Source: JAZGGS01 sp963749485
Lineage (GTDB): Bacteria > Bacteroidota > Ignavibacteria > Ignavibacteriales > Ignavibacteriaceae
DNA length: 64,000 nucleotides
NCBI GenBank assembly: GCA_963749485.1
Contig: CAVVMV010000009.1
Location: 1-64,000, forward strand
Reading direction: 5' to 3'
Position 1 is the first letter of the stretch. The number at the start of each line of letters is the position of its first letter. The notes below the pieces were generated by a model. That model was not told where the DNA came from. It saw only the letters and a program-made list of their open reading frames with translations, and did not search any database. The position numbers and the translations under genes were made by a program. This document shows positions 47,436 through 58,042 of the stretch, one piece after another.

Positions 47436-49272
47436 CTAAAACTTAACAATTTGATTTTGGAAATAAAGCTGGTTTACTCTTATTTCACCACGAACAGAGT
47501 TAACCAGCTTAATCTCATCTGCTTTTAACAAATCCTCCAAATAAATTTCTTTTTCTTTAATATCATCATCTTTTAGTAAATGGCTGCGGTAAATTCCATT
47601 CAATATTCCGCTTGTTAATGGTGGAGTGAGCCAGCTATTCTCTTTTCTAATAAAAATATTTGTAATGCTTCCTTCTGCCACTTCATTTTTTTCGTTTAAG
47701 AAGATGACATCAAAAAATCCTTTAGCAGAATATTTTTGATATTCAGAATCATACAATTTTCTGTTTGTAGTTTTAAAGTATTGAAATTTGTTCTGTGAAT
47801 TTATTTTCTTTTCTGAAATAATTATTTTAACATTTTCTGGAGATGAGAGGTAAATCAGAAGTTTCAATTTTAATTCTTCCCCATTTATTTAGAATTAATT
47901 TTATTTTATATTTTTTACCAGGATTCAAGTTCTACAATTTTATCATCAATACATTTTCTGATCTTTCTCTCATTAAAATTAAAGAGGAAAAATTCCGCAG
48001 CTAATTTTAAACGTTCGAGATGTTCTTCAAGAAATAATATCTTTCCATTTTCAAAGAGAATTGTTTCAAAAAGATCAAAGTAGTTTTCTGGCTTTGTTAA
48101 AAAATTACTTTTAAGCAAAGTTTCTTCATACTCTTTTTGCGGTTCGCTATCCCAGACAATACCGGCTCCAATTCCTAACTCTCCCTTACCTTCGTTTTTT
48201 TATTAACAGTAAGAGTTCTTATCGCAACGTTAAAGTTCATCTCATCTTTATTAAACAGACCTATCGAACCGGTGTAGATTCCTCTCTTCTCTTTTTCAAG
48301 TTCATTAATAATTTCCATAGTTCTAATTTTAGGTGCACCTGTAATCGAACCGCAAGGAAAAATATTTTTTATATACAGTCACCAAATGTTATTTCATTTT
48401 TTAACTTAGCTGTAATCGTGCTTACCATCTGGAATAATGATTCATATTTCTCTGTTGAAAAAAGTTGCGGCACTGAAACAGAGCCATACTCAGCTATTCT
48501 TCCGAGATCATTTCTTATCAGGTCAACTATCATCACATTCTCTGCACGGTTCTTTTTGCTGTTAACTAATTCCTGTGTTGATGCTAAATCAGATTCATGA
48601 TTAAATCCCCTTTTGATTGTTCCCTTCATCGGCCTGGAAGAAATTTCATTCCCTTTTATAGAAAAGAACTTTTCTGGTGAAAGCGAAATTATAAACTTAT
48701 CATCATCATTAATAAAAGCTGAGTATTTACCGGATTGATTAAAAAGCAAATGCTGAAAAAAAGATGTATAAGAACCTGAAAAATTAAATTTTCCTTTAAC
48801 CGTATAGTTTACCTGGTAGGTATCTCCTTCTCTAATGTAGTTTTTTATTTTCTTAATGTTCTTTTCAAATTTTTCCGGCGAAGTGTTTAATTTAAAATCC
48901 GTAATGCTGTATTTGCTAATATCATCTGCTATCAAATTCAATTTCATCCGATTTCAAACGAATGATATTTTTATCTTCAAAGAAAAAAAACCGGATTAGT
49001 TTTTGATCTTTATCGGTTAAATATTTTTCTAATTTCTTTTCAAATAAATAACCTGCTTCATAGTTAATTAAAGAGTAACCGGTTAATCCTTTTGCCAGGT
49101 ATTTATCAATTGGTTAAAAGATTTATTAACATCTTCCTTTTTAGAAACGGTAATTATTTCAATTGGTTCGAGGAATAAGTAAGAATAACTATTAGGATAA
49201 AGTGGAGGTGTAATAAAAAATGCCGAGTGGTGCTTCGCTTCAACTTGCTTTATTATATTTACTTAATTTCAT
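47436..49272 (-). CDS. pabB: PabB-PabC fusion: aminodeoxychorismate synthase component I and lyase (frameshifted)
   Basis: The first 390 residues are the chorismate-binding domain: REGDTYQVNYTVKGKF, SPEKFFSIKGNEISSRPMKGTIKRG, IVDLIRNDLGRIAEYGSVSVP, FPCGSITGAPKIRTMEII, GIGAGIVWDSEPQKEYEETLLKS. The rest is a PLP lyase-like PabC domain (LFETILFENGKILFLEEHLERLKLAAEFF, EVAEGSITNIFIRKENSWLTPPLTSGILNGIYR). Together they make 4-aminobenzoate for folate synthesis, apart from the glutaminase PabA, which is not seen. Indels near 49130, 48950, 48370, 48200 and 47900 break it. The PabC Lys region lies in FKTTNRKLYDSEYQKYSAKG. Start at 49272 is tentative. Confidence 0.85.
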
Positions 49273-49403
49273 CTTTTCAGGAATATGAATTTTGCTTTAC
49301 AAAATGCAAATGTAAGCAGAAACTTTCATAACTTAATAAGAATTCTAGTAGAATCAAAATTAACCAGGCTAAAAAAGATATTATCTAAATAAAGAAACAA
49401 TCG

Positions 49404-49423
49404 GGTTTAAACCCGTGCTTATA
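49404..49423. repeat. Palindrome CGGGTTTAAACCCG
   Basis: A perfect 14-bp palindrome CGGGTTTAAACCCG followed by TGCTT lies in the gap between pabB (-) and rubrerythrin (+). Such short intergenic palindromes often belong to dispersed repeat families or act as bidirectional hairpins. A single copy in this window prevents a decision. Confidence 0.4.
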
Positions 49424-49503
49424 ATAATTACTTCCTAAATGGTTATATTTAATATGTTCATTTCTAATAACATTAAAATAAATCAATTCTACAGGAGAGT
49501 AAC

Positions 49504-49985
49504 ATGCCAACAACTAAAGAAAATTTAAGTGATGCCTTTGCAGGCGAAAGTCAGGCAAACCAAAATATCGTGCTTTTGCAAAAGCTGCTGAAAAAGATGG
49601 ATATAAACATTGCAAAATTATTCGTACAACTGCAGAAGCAGAAAGAATTCATGCTGAAGGCATTTAAAAGCATGGATTCAATTGGTTCAACATTGAAATC
49701 TTAAAGCTGCATTGCTGGTGAAACTTATGAAACTGAGAAATGTATCCACCAATGTTTAACAAGCTGAAGCAGAAATCATAAAGCAAAAAGAATGTTTAAA
49801 TATGCACTTGATGTAGAAGCTGTGCATGCACAACTTACAAGTTAGCTCTGAAGCTGCTGAACGTGGAGAAGATCTTACAGAAACGGATTTTACCTTTGCC
49901 CTGTTTGCGGACACATTGAATTTGGTAAACTTGAAGATTGTCCGGTTTGCGGCGCTAAAGCAGAAAAGTACATTCAGATATTAGT
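49504..49985 (+). CDS. Rubrerythrin (frameshifted)
   Basis: Non-heme di-iron peroxidase that reduces hydrogen peroxide in anaerobes and microaerophiles. The start is secure (ACAGGAGAGTAACATG, MPTTKENLSDAFAGESQANQ). In alternate frames it continues YRAFAKAAEKDGYKHCKIIRTTAEAERIHAEGHLKAM, FKYALDVEAVHAQLYKLALEAAERGEDL, supplying the ferritin-like Glu/His iron ligands, and a rubredoxin-type end CPVCGHIEFGKLEDCPVCGAKAEKY. At least four indels in 480 bp; about 160 aa. The exact stop is unclear because of a further possible shift near 49980. Confidence 0.85.
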
Positions 49986-50120
49986 TCTTTTAGCACTTAA
50001 CTCCTTTTGGAATAACTTTCAGATGAAAGTTTAATTATTTGTAAGAATTTATTTTACTTATATTCTTTTAGAGAAAAGTAAATACTGGATTGTTAACCAA
50101 AACAACAATAGGATTTCATA

Positions 50121-51480
50121 GTGGAACAGCAATCACACAAAGCCTCTCAGGCAACTTATAAAAGACCACGTGCGTGGGAAAAGGTTTACCAATGGCATTT
50201 AGGGCAGGTGCCGGATAGTGATCCATCAAAGAAGAGTGCAATTTTTGTTGTTCATGGAATGGGAAAACAGAGTTGGGCAGAAACTTCTGCAGCATTGCGT
50301 GCAAAAATGGAAGATGCACTTGAAGATGCTGCTTGATGAAAATGAAAAGTGGGAAAATCTTCCTGCTCCATTTATACAGGAAGGATACTGGGCAGACTAT
50401 GATAATCTCAAAGAAAGTTTTAAAGATGAATGGAACCGGCTTGAAGATACAAACCATCCTTTCTTGAAAGAGCTATGGAATTCCCGCAGCATTTCTAAAG
50501 TTCCGCACATTTGCATGGTTCGTAGGCAATTGCTACGTCTTCATTCTCGATCCACAGCGTTGTAAAGTACGAATCTATCTTTGCCTGCCTAATCTATTTG
50601 TTACTCTTCTTTGCAGCTCCACCGCTCTTTGCAGGAATTATTCTTGTTCTTTCCTTCCGTTATGTCGCAGGTTTTAAATGATGTAAGAATTATATTGTTC
50701 ACCACGCGGTATGGTTGAGCGTGCAATTGTTCAGCGGATAGATTACAGGGTTGGTGAAGCATTTCTAAAACTTATTGGTCTTAATTGGGATTTCCGCCCA
50801 GCTGGCTGCTAAAGAAAAATATAAAGTCGATGAAAAACCAGTTGAATTCAAACGCGTATTTTGGGTTGCGCACAGTCTTGGCTCTGTAATTAGTTACAAT
50901 GTTCTATCAGATATTTTTGCACGTGCTGATGATCTTGCACAAAATGGTGATGTAAGAACAGAAAGAAGGAGTTAATAAGTTTTGGGAATCATTTACAGCG
51001 TTTTATTACAATTGGAAGTCCCCTAGATAAAATTGCAGTTTTGTTTAGTTGGTGATAAGAAAGTTCTTACGTCCCTGGCCGCAGAAGGATGTTTTTAGAG
51101 GATGAGGAAGAAAAGCATGAAGCAAATAACGATTTTAAAAACTTTTTAAAGAACTGGTGGATAAACTATTATCATTTCCTCGATCCGGTTTCAGGAGCAC
51201 TTTCCAACGAAATAATTTGTCCGGCAAACCAGAAGCCTAACAATTATCATTTAAAAAATCTTTTCCGTCTTCCCGGTCTTGCACACGTTGCTTACTGGAA
51301 AGATAAAATGTTTTTAAGTTACCTGCTTTCTAGATTTTTTGGAAAAGAAAGAGTTACACATAAGCGAAAAAAAGTATTTCATCCAATTATTTTAGCGCTT
51401 ATTGCCTCAACTGCTTATTTTATTTGGTGATGCTTGGAGGTTTATTATACGGTATTTGGCAGCTTGTGATGTTGATATAG
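50121..51480 (+). CDS. Membrane-associated alpha/beta-hydrolase-like protein (heavily frameshifted)
   Basis: GTG start at 50121. An early strand/oxyanion loop SAIFVVHGMGKQSWAETSAALRAKME and a later nucleophile elbow VFWVAHSLGSVISYNVLSDIFARA (GxSxG-like AHSLGS) indicate a serine esterase/lipase fold. Between them, alternate frames give hydrophobic stretches (FAWLIYLLLFFAAPPLFAGIILVLSFRYV), and the end reads YFI...VMLGGLLYGIWQLVMLI, so it is probably membrane-anchored. At least six indels. C-terminal residues NWWINYYHFLDPVSGALSNEI resemble the lid/strand region after the elbow. Substrate unknown. The fragmentation is worse than its neighbours', so decay is possible. Confidence 0.55.
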
Positions 51481-51597
51481 TCTTATTGAACTCGACGTTA
51501 ATAGAAATATAAATTGCACATTATTCATTTCGATTTTTAATCTTCAAATTATTTAATTTTGAGTATAACATTTTTAAAAACTAAGCGGGAGCCAAAA

Positions 51598-52060
51598 ATG
51601 AAAAAATTATTTTATGTTTGTTTTTATTACTTTTAGTACAACTTTTCTTCTTGCCCAGCACACCTATGTTAACGGCGATGACTATATCAATATAAATATG
51701 GGAATGACTCTTGAGCAGGTTGAAGAAGTCCTTGGAGTTGAAGGAACTCTCGACACTACAGTTATTTACATTTGGCCGGATAACAACCTGCAGGCTGAAT
51801 GGACTGAAGGAAAGTTATCATCTTACAGTTCTTACAAACCAATGTTCGAAGGAAAAAATGGTTATGAGCTCCTAAAAGAAGCGTGCTCGGGTTCTGATGG
51901 TCCTATGACTAACTTTCTCAGCTATGAAGAAGTTGCAGAACTTATTGGAACAGAAGGTGAAAAACCAGATTGGGTACGTTATATCTGGTGGGTTGATGAG
52001 TATCAGAAAATAAAAGTATCTTTCAGAGATGGTAAGTCATTCAGCGCATCTAAGTTTTAA
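51598..52060 (+). CDS. Secreted BLIP/SmpA-like repeat protein (frameshifted at signal peptide)
   Basis: About 153 aa. MKKLFYV begins at 51598 after GGGAGCC; an indel near 51625 is needed to continue FTFSTTFLLAQHTYVNGDDY, a normal signal peptide. Two copies of a BLIP/SmpA-like unit follow: INMGMTLEQVEEVLGVEGTLD ... IYIWPDNNLQAEWTEGKLSS and LSYEEVAELIGTEGEKPDW ... IWWVDEYQKIKVSFRDGKSFS. This helix-plus-sheet repeat is common in small envelope proteins. Function unknown. Confidence 0.7.
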
Positions 52061-52169
52061 TTTTTTATTCTTATTTGATGTATCATTTAAGTGATCATTA
52101 ATTCAAATTCCTGCCAATGATTGCTTTTTACTTTAATTAAAGTAATTTTATGCTTTGTTTTTAAATACT

Positions 52170-52628
52170 ATGAAGGAACCAGGTAACGAAAAAAATATTA
52201 CAGTAAACAGGAAAGCAAGACATGAGTACAGCATTCTGCAAACCTGGGAAGCGGGATTGGTTCTTGTTGGAACGGAAGTTAAATCGCTCCGACAGGGAAA
52301 AGCAAATCTTGTGGATAGCTATGGTAAAATAGTTGCTGGAGAAGTATGGCTTGTTAATTGCCACATAAGCGAATACACGCAGGGAAACATTAACAACCAC
52401 GTACCGAAACGGGATAGAAAGCTTTTACTTAGTAAGAGTGAGATAAGAAAGATGATTGGCAAAACCACGGAAAAAGGATTAACTTTAATTCCTTTAAGAT
52501 TATACTTTAAAAATGGCAAAGCAAAAGTTGAACTTGCACTTGCAAAAGGTAAAAAGGTTTACGATAAACGAAAAGATATTGCTAAAAGAGATTTTGAGAG
52601 AGATCAGGAAAGAAAAATTAAATATTAA
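52170..52628 (+). CDS. smpB: SsrA-binding protein
   Basis: tmRNA-binding partner in trans-translation, 152 aa. Core motifs: VNRKARHEYSILQTWEAGLVLVGTEVKSLRQGKANLVDSY, CHISEYTQGNINNHVPKRDRKLLL, the basic GLTLIPLRLYFKNGKAKVELALAKGKKVYDKR, and a C-terminal tail KRDFERDQERKIKY. The start at 52170 (MKEPGNEKN) is chosen over the upstream TTG 52155, and no clear Shine-Dalgarno is visible. It lies 17 bp before tyrS. Confidence 0.95.
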   Translation: MKEPGNEKNITVNRKARHEYSILQTWEAGLVLVGTEVKSLRQGKANLVDSYGKIVAGEVWLVNCHISEYTQGNINNHVPKRDRKLLLSKSEIRKMIGKTTEKGLTLIPLRLYFKNGKAKVELALAKGKKVYDKRKDIAKRDFERDQERKIKY

Positions 52629-52645
52629 GAAATTCATAGTCTTAG

Positions 52646-53869
52646 ATGAGCAAAATTAAATTTCCACCTATCAATGAACAGATGGACCTCATAAGCAGAG
52701 GTGCAAACGAGATCATCCCTGAAGAAGAACTGGTTAAAAAGCTTGAGCGTTCTTTAAAAGATGGAAAACCCCTTAACATTAAACTTGGCTGCGATCCCAG
52801 CCGTCCCGATCTTCATATCGGACATTCTGTTGTATTAAGAAAACTTGCACAGTTCCAGTCACTCGGTCACCAGGCAATTTTAATTGTTGGCGACTTTACC
52901 GGTATGATTGGCGATCCTTCCGGCAGAAGTGCAACCCGCCCTGCTTTAACCTTAGAACAGACCAGAGAACATGGTGAAAGTTACTTTAAACAAGCATCCA
53001 AAATTCTTGATGAAGAAGAAAACACAGATTGTTTATAACTCAGATTGGCTGAGCAAAATGAATTTTGAAGAGGTTATTAAACTTGCTTCAAAATATACTG
53101 TTGCGCGAATGATTGAGCGGGATGATTTTGAAAAAAGATTTAAAGCCGGTGAACCGATAAGCATTCATGAGTTTCTCTATCCGCTTGCGCAGGCAATGGA
53201 TTCAGTTGCAATTAAAAGTGATGTTGAACTTGGCGGAACAGATCAGAAATTTAATCTGCTGGTTGGAAGGGATATACAGCGCGAGTACGGACTGGAACCA
53301 CAAATAATTTTAACAATGCCGCTGTTAGTTGGAACAGATGGAACAGAAAAGATGAGCAAATCTTACGATAACTATATTGGAATTTCCGAGCCGCCGAGAG
53401 ATATGTACGGTAAAACACTTTCAATACCCGATGACCTGATTTACGTTTATTACACTCTTGCTTCAGATGTTCCTGCAGAAGAACTTAAGGAAATAAAAGC
53501 GAAGCTGGATAACCCGGAAGTAAATCCGCGTGATATTAAAAGAAATCTTGCAAGAACTTTTGTTAGAATGTATCACAGCGAAAAAGATGCACAGTTTGCA
53601 GAGGCAGAGTTTGATAAAATCTTTATAAAGAAAGAAGTACCGGATAATATTCCTGAGTTTAAGATTGTTGAAGATGAAATGAATATTGTTGATTTAATTT
53701 TAAAGGTTGGTTTTTCCGGTTCTAAAGGTGAAGCAAAAAGGTTGGTAAACCAGAGCGGAGTTTCAATTGATGGTAATAAGATATTAGATACTAATAAAGA
53801 AATTAAAGATTAAAGTTGGGAATGGTACTTAAAGTTGGTAAAAGAAAGTTTGGAAAATTAATAAAGTAA
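52646..53869 (+). CDS. tyrS: Tyrosyl-tRNA synthetase (frameshifted)
   Basis: Class I synthetase, about 405 aa. KLGCDPSRPDLHIGHSVVLRKLAQFQ carries HIGH; VGDFTGMIGDPSGRSATRP and LGGTDQKFNLLVGRDIQ bind tyrosine and tRNA; KMSKS is in GTEKMSKSYDNYIG. The C-terminal S4 RNA-binding domain is present (SGSKGEAKRLVNQSGVSIDG). An extra or missing base near 53015 separates LDEE from KTQIVYNSDW. A second near 53812 hides the true end, which reads MVLKVGKRKFGKLIK with a stop at 53867-53869. The TyrZ-type long-insert layout fits this group. Confidence 0.93.
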
Positions 53870-53891
53870 TTTAGAATACAGGAATAAGAAA

Positions 53892-54437
53892 TTGTATCTG
53901 CCAAAAAAAATATTTTTTACAAAAGGAGTTGGAACCAGCAAAGAGTATTTAACTTCTTTTGAACTTGCATTACGCAGCGCCCACATAGAAATGTGCAACC
54001 TCGTAACTGTCAGCAGTATTTACCCTGTTAACTGTAAACGAATTCCCATTGAAGAAGGATTAAAAGAAATCCAACCGGGACAGATTATTCATGCTGTAAT
54101 GGCTCGTAATTCAACTAAGGAACCAAACAGGATGATTGCTGCATCTATTGGCGTTGCACTTCCTGCTGATAAAAATACTTATGGTTATTTATCAGAACAT
54201 CATCCGCATGGGCAGACAGCAAAAGTAGCCGGTGAATATGCTGAAGATCTTGCAGCCACAATGCTTGCTACAACTCTGGGTGTTGATTTCGATCCTGATC
54301 ATGATTGGAATGAAAGAGAAGATGTTTATAAAATGTCCGGCAAGATTGTAAAATCCTTCAACGTCACTCAATCTGCAGTGGGTAATAAAAACGGTTTGTG
54401 GTCAACGGTAATTGCTGCTGCTATTTTGCTGCCGTAA
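53892..54437 (+). CDS. pdaD: Pyruvoyl-dependent arginine decarboxylase
   Basis: 181 aa. It makes agmatine from arginine for polyamine synthesis using a self-generated pyruvoyl group. The proenzyme cleavage site is the Ser pair in NLVTVSSIYPVNCKRIP (about residues 41-42), and the C-terminal part (NRMIAASIGVALPADKNTYGYLSEHHPHGQTAKVAGEYAEDLAATMLATTLG) matches the alpha subunit. TTG start 53892 with GGAATAAGAA before it. It lies 22 bp after tyrS. This family is widespread in archaea and scattered in bacteria including this group. Confidence 0.92.
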   Translation: MYLPKKIFFTKGVGTSKEYLTSFELALRSAHIEMCNLVTVSSIYPVNCKRIPIEEGLKEIQPGQIIHAVMARNSTKEPNRMIAASIGVALPADKNTYGYLSEHHPHGQTAKVAGEYAEDLAATMLATTLGVDFDPDHDWNEREDVYKMSGKIVKSFNVTQSAVGNKNGLWSTVIAAAILLP

Positions 54438-54441
54438 AAAT

Positions 54442-56598
54442 TTATTTTAACAATACCATCTTCTTAGTTTCAACAAAATTACCTGCACGTAACTGGTAAA
54501 AATAAATCCCGCTTGATAATTCGTAAATTACTGCAATTCTAAATTCAACTTCATATTTTCCTGCTGGTTTTTCTTCATTAACAAGTGTTGCAACTTCTTT
54601 TCCTAAAACATCATAAACTTTAAGTGTAACAAAACTTAATTCTTGCCTGCCGGCAGGCAGGTCTGGTATTTGGTATTTAATTGTTGTACTTGGGTTAAAT
54701 GGATTTGGGTAATTTTGAGAGAGTGAAAATGCTATGGGAAGTTGATAATCTTCATTTTGTAAATCAGTTGTTATTCCTCCGCCATCCTTTGTATGTAAAA
54801 TGGTCCCTTGTCTTCCAACTATCCATCCATTATATCGATCTGTAAAGTAAAGAGAGGTAAGCCAATTTGTAGTTCCACTTATCTGGAATCGCCAATTATC
54901 TCCGCCATCAGTTGTTTTTAGAATTTTGCCTAACCAACTCACTGCCCAGCCTGTCTTCTGGTCAACAAAAAAAAACATCTCTCAGGTGATTTGTTGTCCT
55001 GCTATTTTGTATTATCCAATCATCACCACCATTTGTTGTTTTGAAAATCTTACCATAAGACCCGACTATCCAGCCCATATTAGCGTCAACAAAATCGATT
55101 GAGAGCAGTTGGTTATCAGGAATAGTACTTTGAATAAACCAACTTTCACCCCCATTTATTGTTTTATAAATTGTACTGTTATCAAAATCGATTCCATTTA
55201 CCCATCCGGTATCAATGCTAATAAAATCCAATGAAAATAGATAATCAGATGTATTTAGCGTTATCCACCAATTGCTGCCACCATTTGTAGTTTTAAGTAC
55301 GTAATTTTCTGAATTTGAATATCCTCCTGCCACCCAACCCGTATCTTCATTTAAAAAATTGATGGAGTTCCAAGGAACATCAACAGCTGGTGTTTTTTCT
55401 TCCCAGCTCTCTCCACTATCGGTTGTTTTTATAATAACATTTGGATACCTACCAGCAATCCAGCCGGTATTGTTATTCACAAAATGAGCAGCCGTAAAAT
55501 GTTTATAAGAACCAGTTCCCTTGACATTCCAGCTGTACCCTGAATTTGTAGTTGATAATACATTCTGATAGCCAATAACCCATCCTGTAACACTATCTGT
55601 AAATTGAGTATATATAAAATCATCATACAATCCAGATTGAATTATCCAATTTTCTCCTTCATTAGTAGTTTTCAGGATTGAACCCTCTGAACCTATAATC
55701 CAACCATTATTACTGTTTACAAAACTAACGGAATTAAGAAATTCAATTCCCGCATAAAATATATTTTCCCAATTATCACCACCATCTGTCGTGTGCAAAA
55801 CGAATCCACCCATTCCAACTGCCCACCCCTTGCTACTATCTGTGAAATGAATGGAATTTAGCGTATAGGTTGCGTTATTTTGCTGTTCTGTCCAATTCAT
55901 TCCACCATCACTGGTTCTAAGTATCAATCCACCTCCAGATTCCATTCCTGCAATCCAGCCATTATTATCATCTGTAAAGTAAATTGATTCTAACCTAACT
56001 TGCCCCATAAATTGGTTAATCCAATTTACTCCACCATCAGTAGTTCGCAGAATTATGCAATCGTAAAAATCTCTTCCTATTGCCCAGCCATTTATACTAC
56101 TATTAAAGCAAACTGATTTTAAATCAAAACTAGTTCCACTTACCTGATCAACCAATCTTCACCTCCATTTGTAGTATGCAAAATTGTACCATTATCTCCA
56201 ACGGCCCAGCCATTACTATTATCAGTAAAGTACACAGACATTAAAATCATCAGTCAATCCACTTATTTGATTGGACCAATTCTATCCTCCACTTGTTGTA
56301 TACAATATGAGTCCGTCATCCCCAAAATCCAACCAGTGACTCCCATCAATAAAATGCACTGATCTTAAATCTAAATTTGTTCCACTAGATTGTTCTATCC
56401 AGTCAGTTCCCCCGTTTCCAGTGAAGAGTATTAAGCCATCATCTCCCACAATCCAACCATTTATGCTATCAACACAAAACAAATGAGTTTAGTTGATGAG
56501 GAATCAGATTATTTTGTGAAAACCATCCATCTTGTGCATTTATTGGGATGATAAGTTAAAAGGAGAGATAAACCGAGAAGATGAATTGATGATTTCAT
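54442..56598 (-). CDS. T9SS-sorted Ycf48/BNR-repeat secreted protein (frameshifted)
   Basis: About 710 aa. A signal-like MKSSIHLLGLSLLLTYH starts at 56598 behind AAGAGGTT. The body is a tandem array of some fourteen 40-50-residue Ycf48-type blades, each with a GWxVG core and a TTDGG/TTNGG-NW end (e.g. NNGWIIGSEGSILKTTNEGENW, KGWAVGMGGFVLHTTDGGDNW), forming a beta-propeller. It ends in the sorting domain NYPNPFNPSTTIKYQIPD ... KVYDVLGKEVATLVNEEKPAGKYEVEF. A 7-residue LPAGRQE insertion in the sorting domain is made by a palindromic repeat (54643-54662). Indels near 56490, 56250, 56155 and 54965. Extracellular; ligand unknown. Confidence 0.85.
54643..54662. repeat. In-frame palindromic mini-repeat inside T9SS gene
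   Basis: GCCTGCCGGCAGGC (perfect palindrome) with flanking CAGG lies inside the sorting-domain coding sequence and is translated as DLPAGRQE on the minus strand. It resembles the nested palindrome at 835-854. The surrounding protein aligns with other sorting domains (YQIPELSFVTLKVYD) only if these seven codons are removed. Confidence 0.75.
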
Positions 56599-56656
56599 AA
56601 TTAACCTCTTAAGAAGTTCACTATAAACTTAGAAAATTATGAGATGAGAGTAAATA

Positions 56657-58042
56657 CTATTTGCGAGAAAATAAACCGACAAGATGAATTAAGAATGCAA
56701 AAAACAAACCAACCAGCATTGGTTCAACTTCATTTATAAAAGGAGTGTTTGCAAACTCACCTCTAACAAAATACCAGGTTGTACTTGTAACCAATGCAGC
56801 AATCATTTCAATTAAAATAAATTTATTCTCAATCCTTATTTTTGGATAGTAAGCGCTTATAACAGGAAGTATAATTGCAGGAATAAAAAGTGAACCTATC
56901 GTGTACCATATTTCAATTACGGAAGGAATTAAGTAAGCAAGAAGAATTGCCAGCAGACCGGATATTATTAAACCAATAATTGTATAAGTTTTTAATTTCT
57001 TTTCATCGTGCTGTGGATTTATTCTGAAAATAAAATCTCTGCCGATTGTTGTTCCGCTTAAAAATAAAAAGCTGTTTAATGTTGAAAGTATTGTTGCAAA
57101 AAGTGCTGCATAAAAAACTCCTTTTAAACCAACCGGTAAAACTTGTTCGGCAAGTAATGGAAATGCAAGAACGGGATTTACTAAATCTGGTAAAACCGCC
57201 TTTGAAAATAAACCGGTTGCAGTTGTTAGAAAATCAAATAAAGCCCAGAAGAAAATTGAAATGATAATTCCTTTTACTGCAACGTTTCCTGTTTTAGCTG
57301 CATAACATCTTTGATGAAATCCCGGATCTGCAAATGTCCATAATGCAATCAAAAACCAGATGATGATAAAAGTGGGAGACATTCCTCCTGTAATATTAAG
57401 ATGATTTTCCGGAAGAGAAGATGAAAGAAATTCAACTGAACCGAATGATTCGGCAGAAAAAATAACAATAAGAATAAATCCTATAAACATCACAAAAAAC
57501 TGCAAAGCATCAGCATAAACATTTGCCCTGAATCCGCCTTTAATTAAATACGCAACGGAAATAATTAAAGAGATGAAAAGTGATAACACAATATTTATAT
57601 CGAGCAGTAAAGAGAGTAAGCTTGCGCTCATAAGTAAATATGGAGCGGGAGAAACGAGAACGAACACTACTATTGCAGAAAGCAGACCAACTTTTTTTCC
57701 GTAAACTTCTGTTAGTTTATCAGGAATTGTAAAGAGTGATGCTTTCCTTATCTTTTTAGCAAAGAAGAGTGCAAAAAGAAGAGCAAAAATATAGTAAGGA
57801 AATCCCTGTGTGAACCAGCTAACAATTCCGTAACGATAAGTAAACTCCCCTACTCCTAATATTCCGCCGTACCAGGTGGAAACGTTTGTAAGGACAAAAA
57901 GAAACAAACCAACTTTACGGCCTGATAAAAGATAATCATCCGCATCACTTCCTGTTTTTCTTCCGGTATAAAAACCAATAAATAAAATCGAAGCGAAGAA
58001 AAGCAGGATAATTAATATATCAGTCGAAGCTAAAGAGATCAT
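56657..58042 (-). CDS. Sodium:solute symporter (SSS) family transporter, probable thiamine importer
   Basis: 461 aa, intact, about 13 membrane helices. SSS features: DADDYLLSGRKVGLFLFVLTNVSTWYGG near the N-terminus, the sodium-binding GGFRANVYADALQFFVMF and LFATILSTLNSFLFLSGTTIGRDF. SSS members import sugars, amino acids, vitamins or bases with Na+. Its start overlaps the 3' end of the thiamine pyrophosphokinase gene by 23 bases, and both lie downstream of a TPP riboswitch and a TonB receptor. The best substrate guess is therefore thiamine or a thiamine precursor. This is a context inference; the family alone does not show it. Confidence 0.82.
   Translation of the reverse strand: MISLASTDILIILLFFASILFIGFYTGRKTGSDADDYLLSGRKVGLFLFVLTNVSTWYGGILGVGEFTYRYGIVSWFTQGFPYYIFALLFALFFAKKIRKASLFTIPDKLTEVYGKKVGLLSAIVVFVLVSPAPYLLMSASLLSLLLDINIVLSLFISLIISVAYLIKGGFRANVYADALQFFVMFIGFILIVIFSAESFGSVEFLSSSLPENHLNITGGMSPTFIIIWFLIALWTFADPGFHQRCYAAKTGNVAVKGIIISIFFWALFDFLTTATGLFSKAVLPDLVNPVLAFPLLAEQVLPVGLKGVFYAALFATILSTLNSFLFLSGTTIGRDFIFRINPQHDEKKLKTYTIIGLIISGLLAILLAYLIPSVIEIWYTIGSLFIPAIILPVISAYYPKIRIENKFILIEMIAALVTSTTWYFVRGEFANTPFINEVEPMLVGLFFAFLIHLVGLFSRK

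Noticed and set aside
53892..54437. Possible recent transfer of the pyruvoyl arginine decarboxylase from archaea
   Set aside because: The base and codon use matches the surroundings, and the family is known in this bacterial group.
54980..56480. Ycf48/Hcf136-like repeats suggesting photosystem assembly
   Set aside because: The blades occur in a T9SS-secreted protein; this repeat is common in extracellular propellers, and no photosynthesis gene is present.
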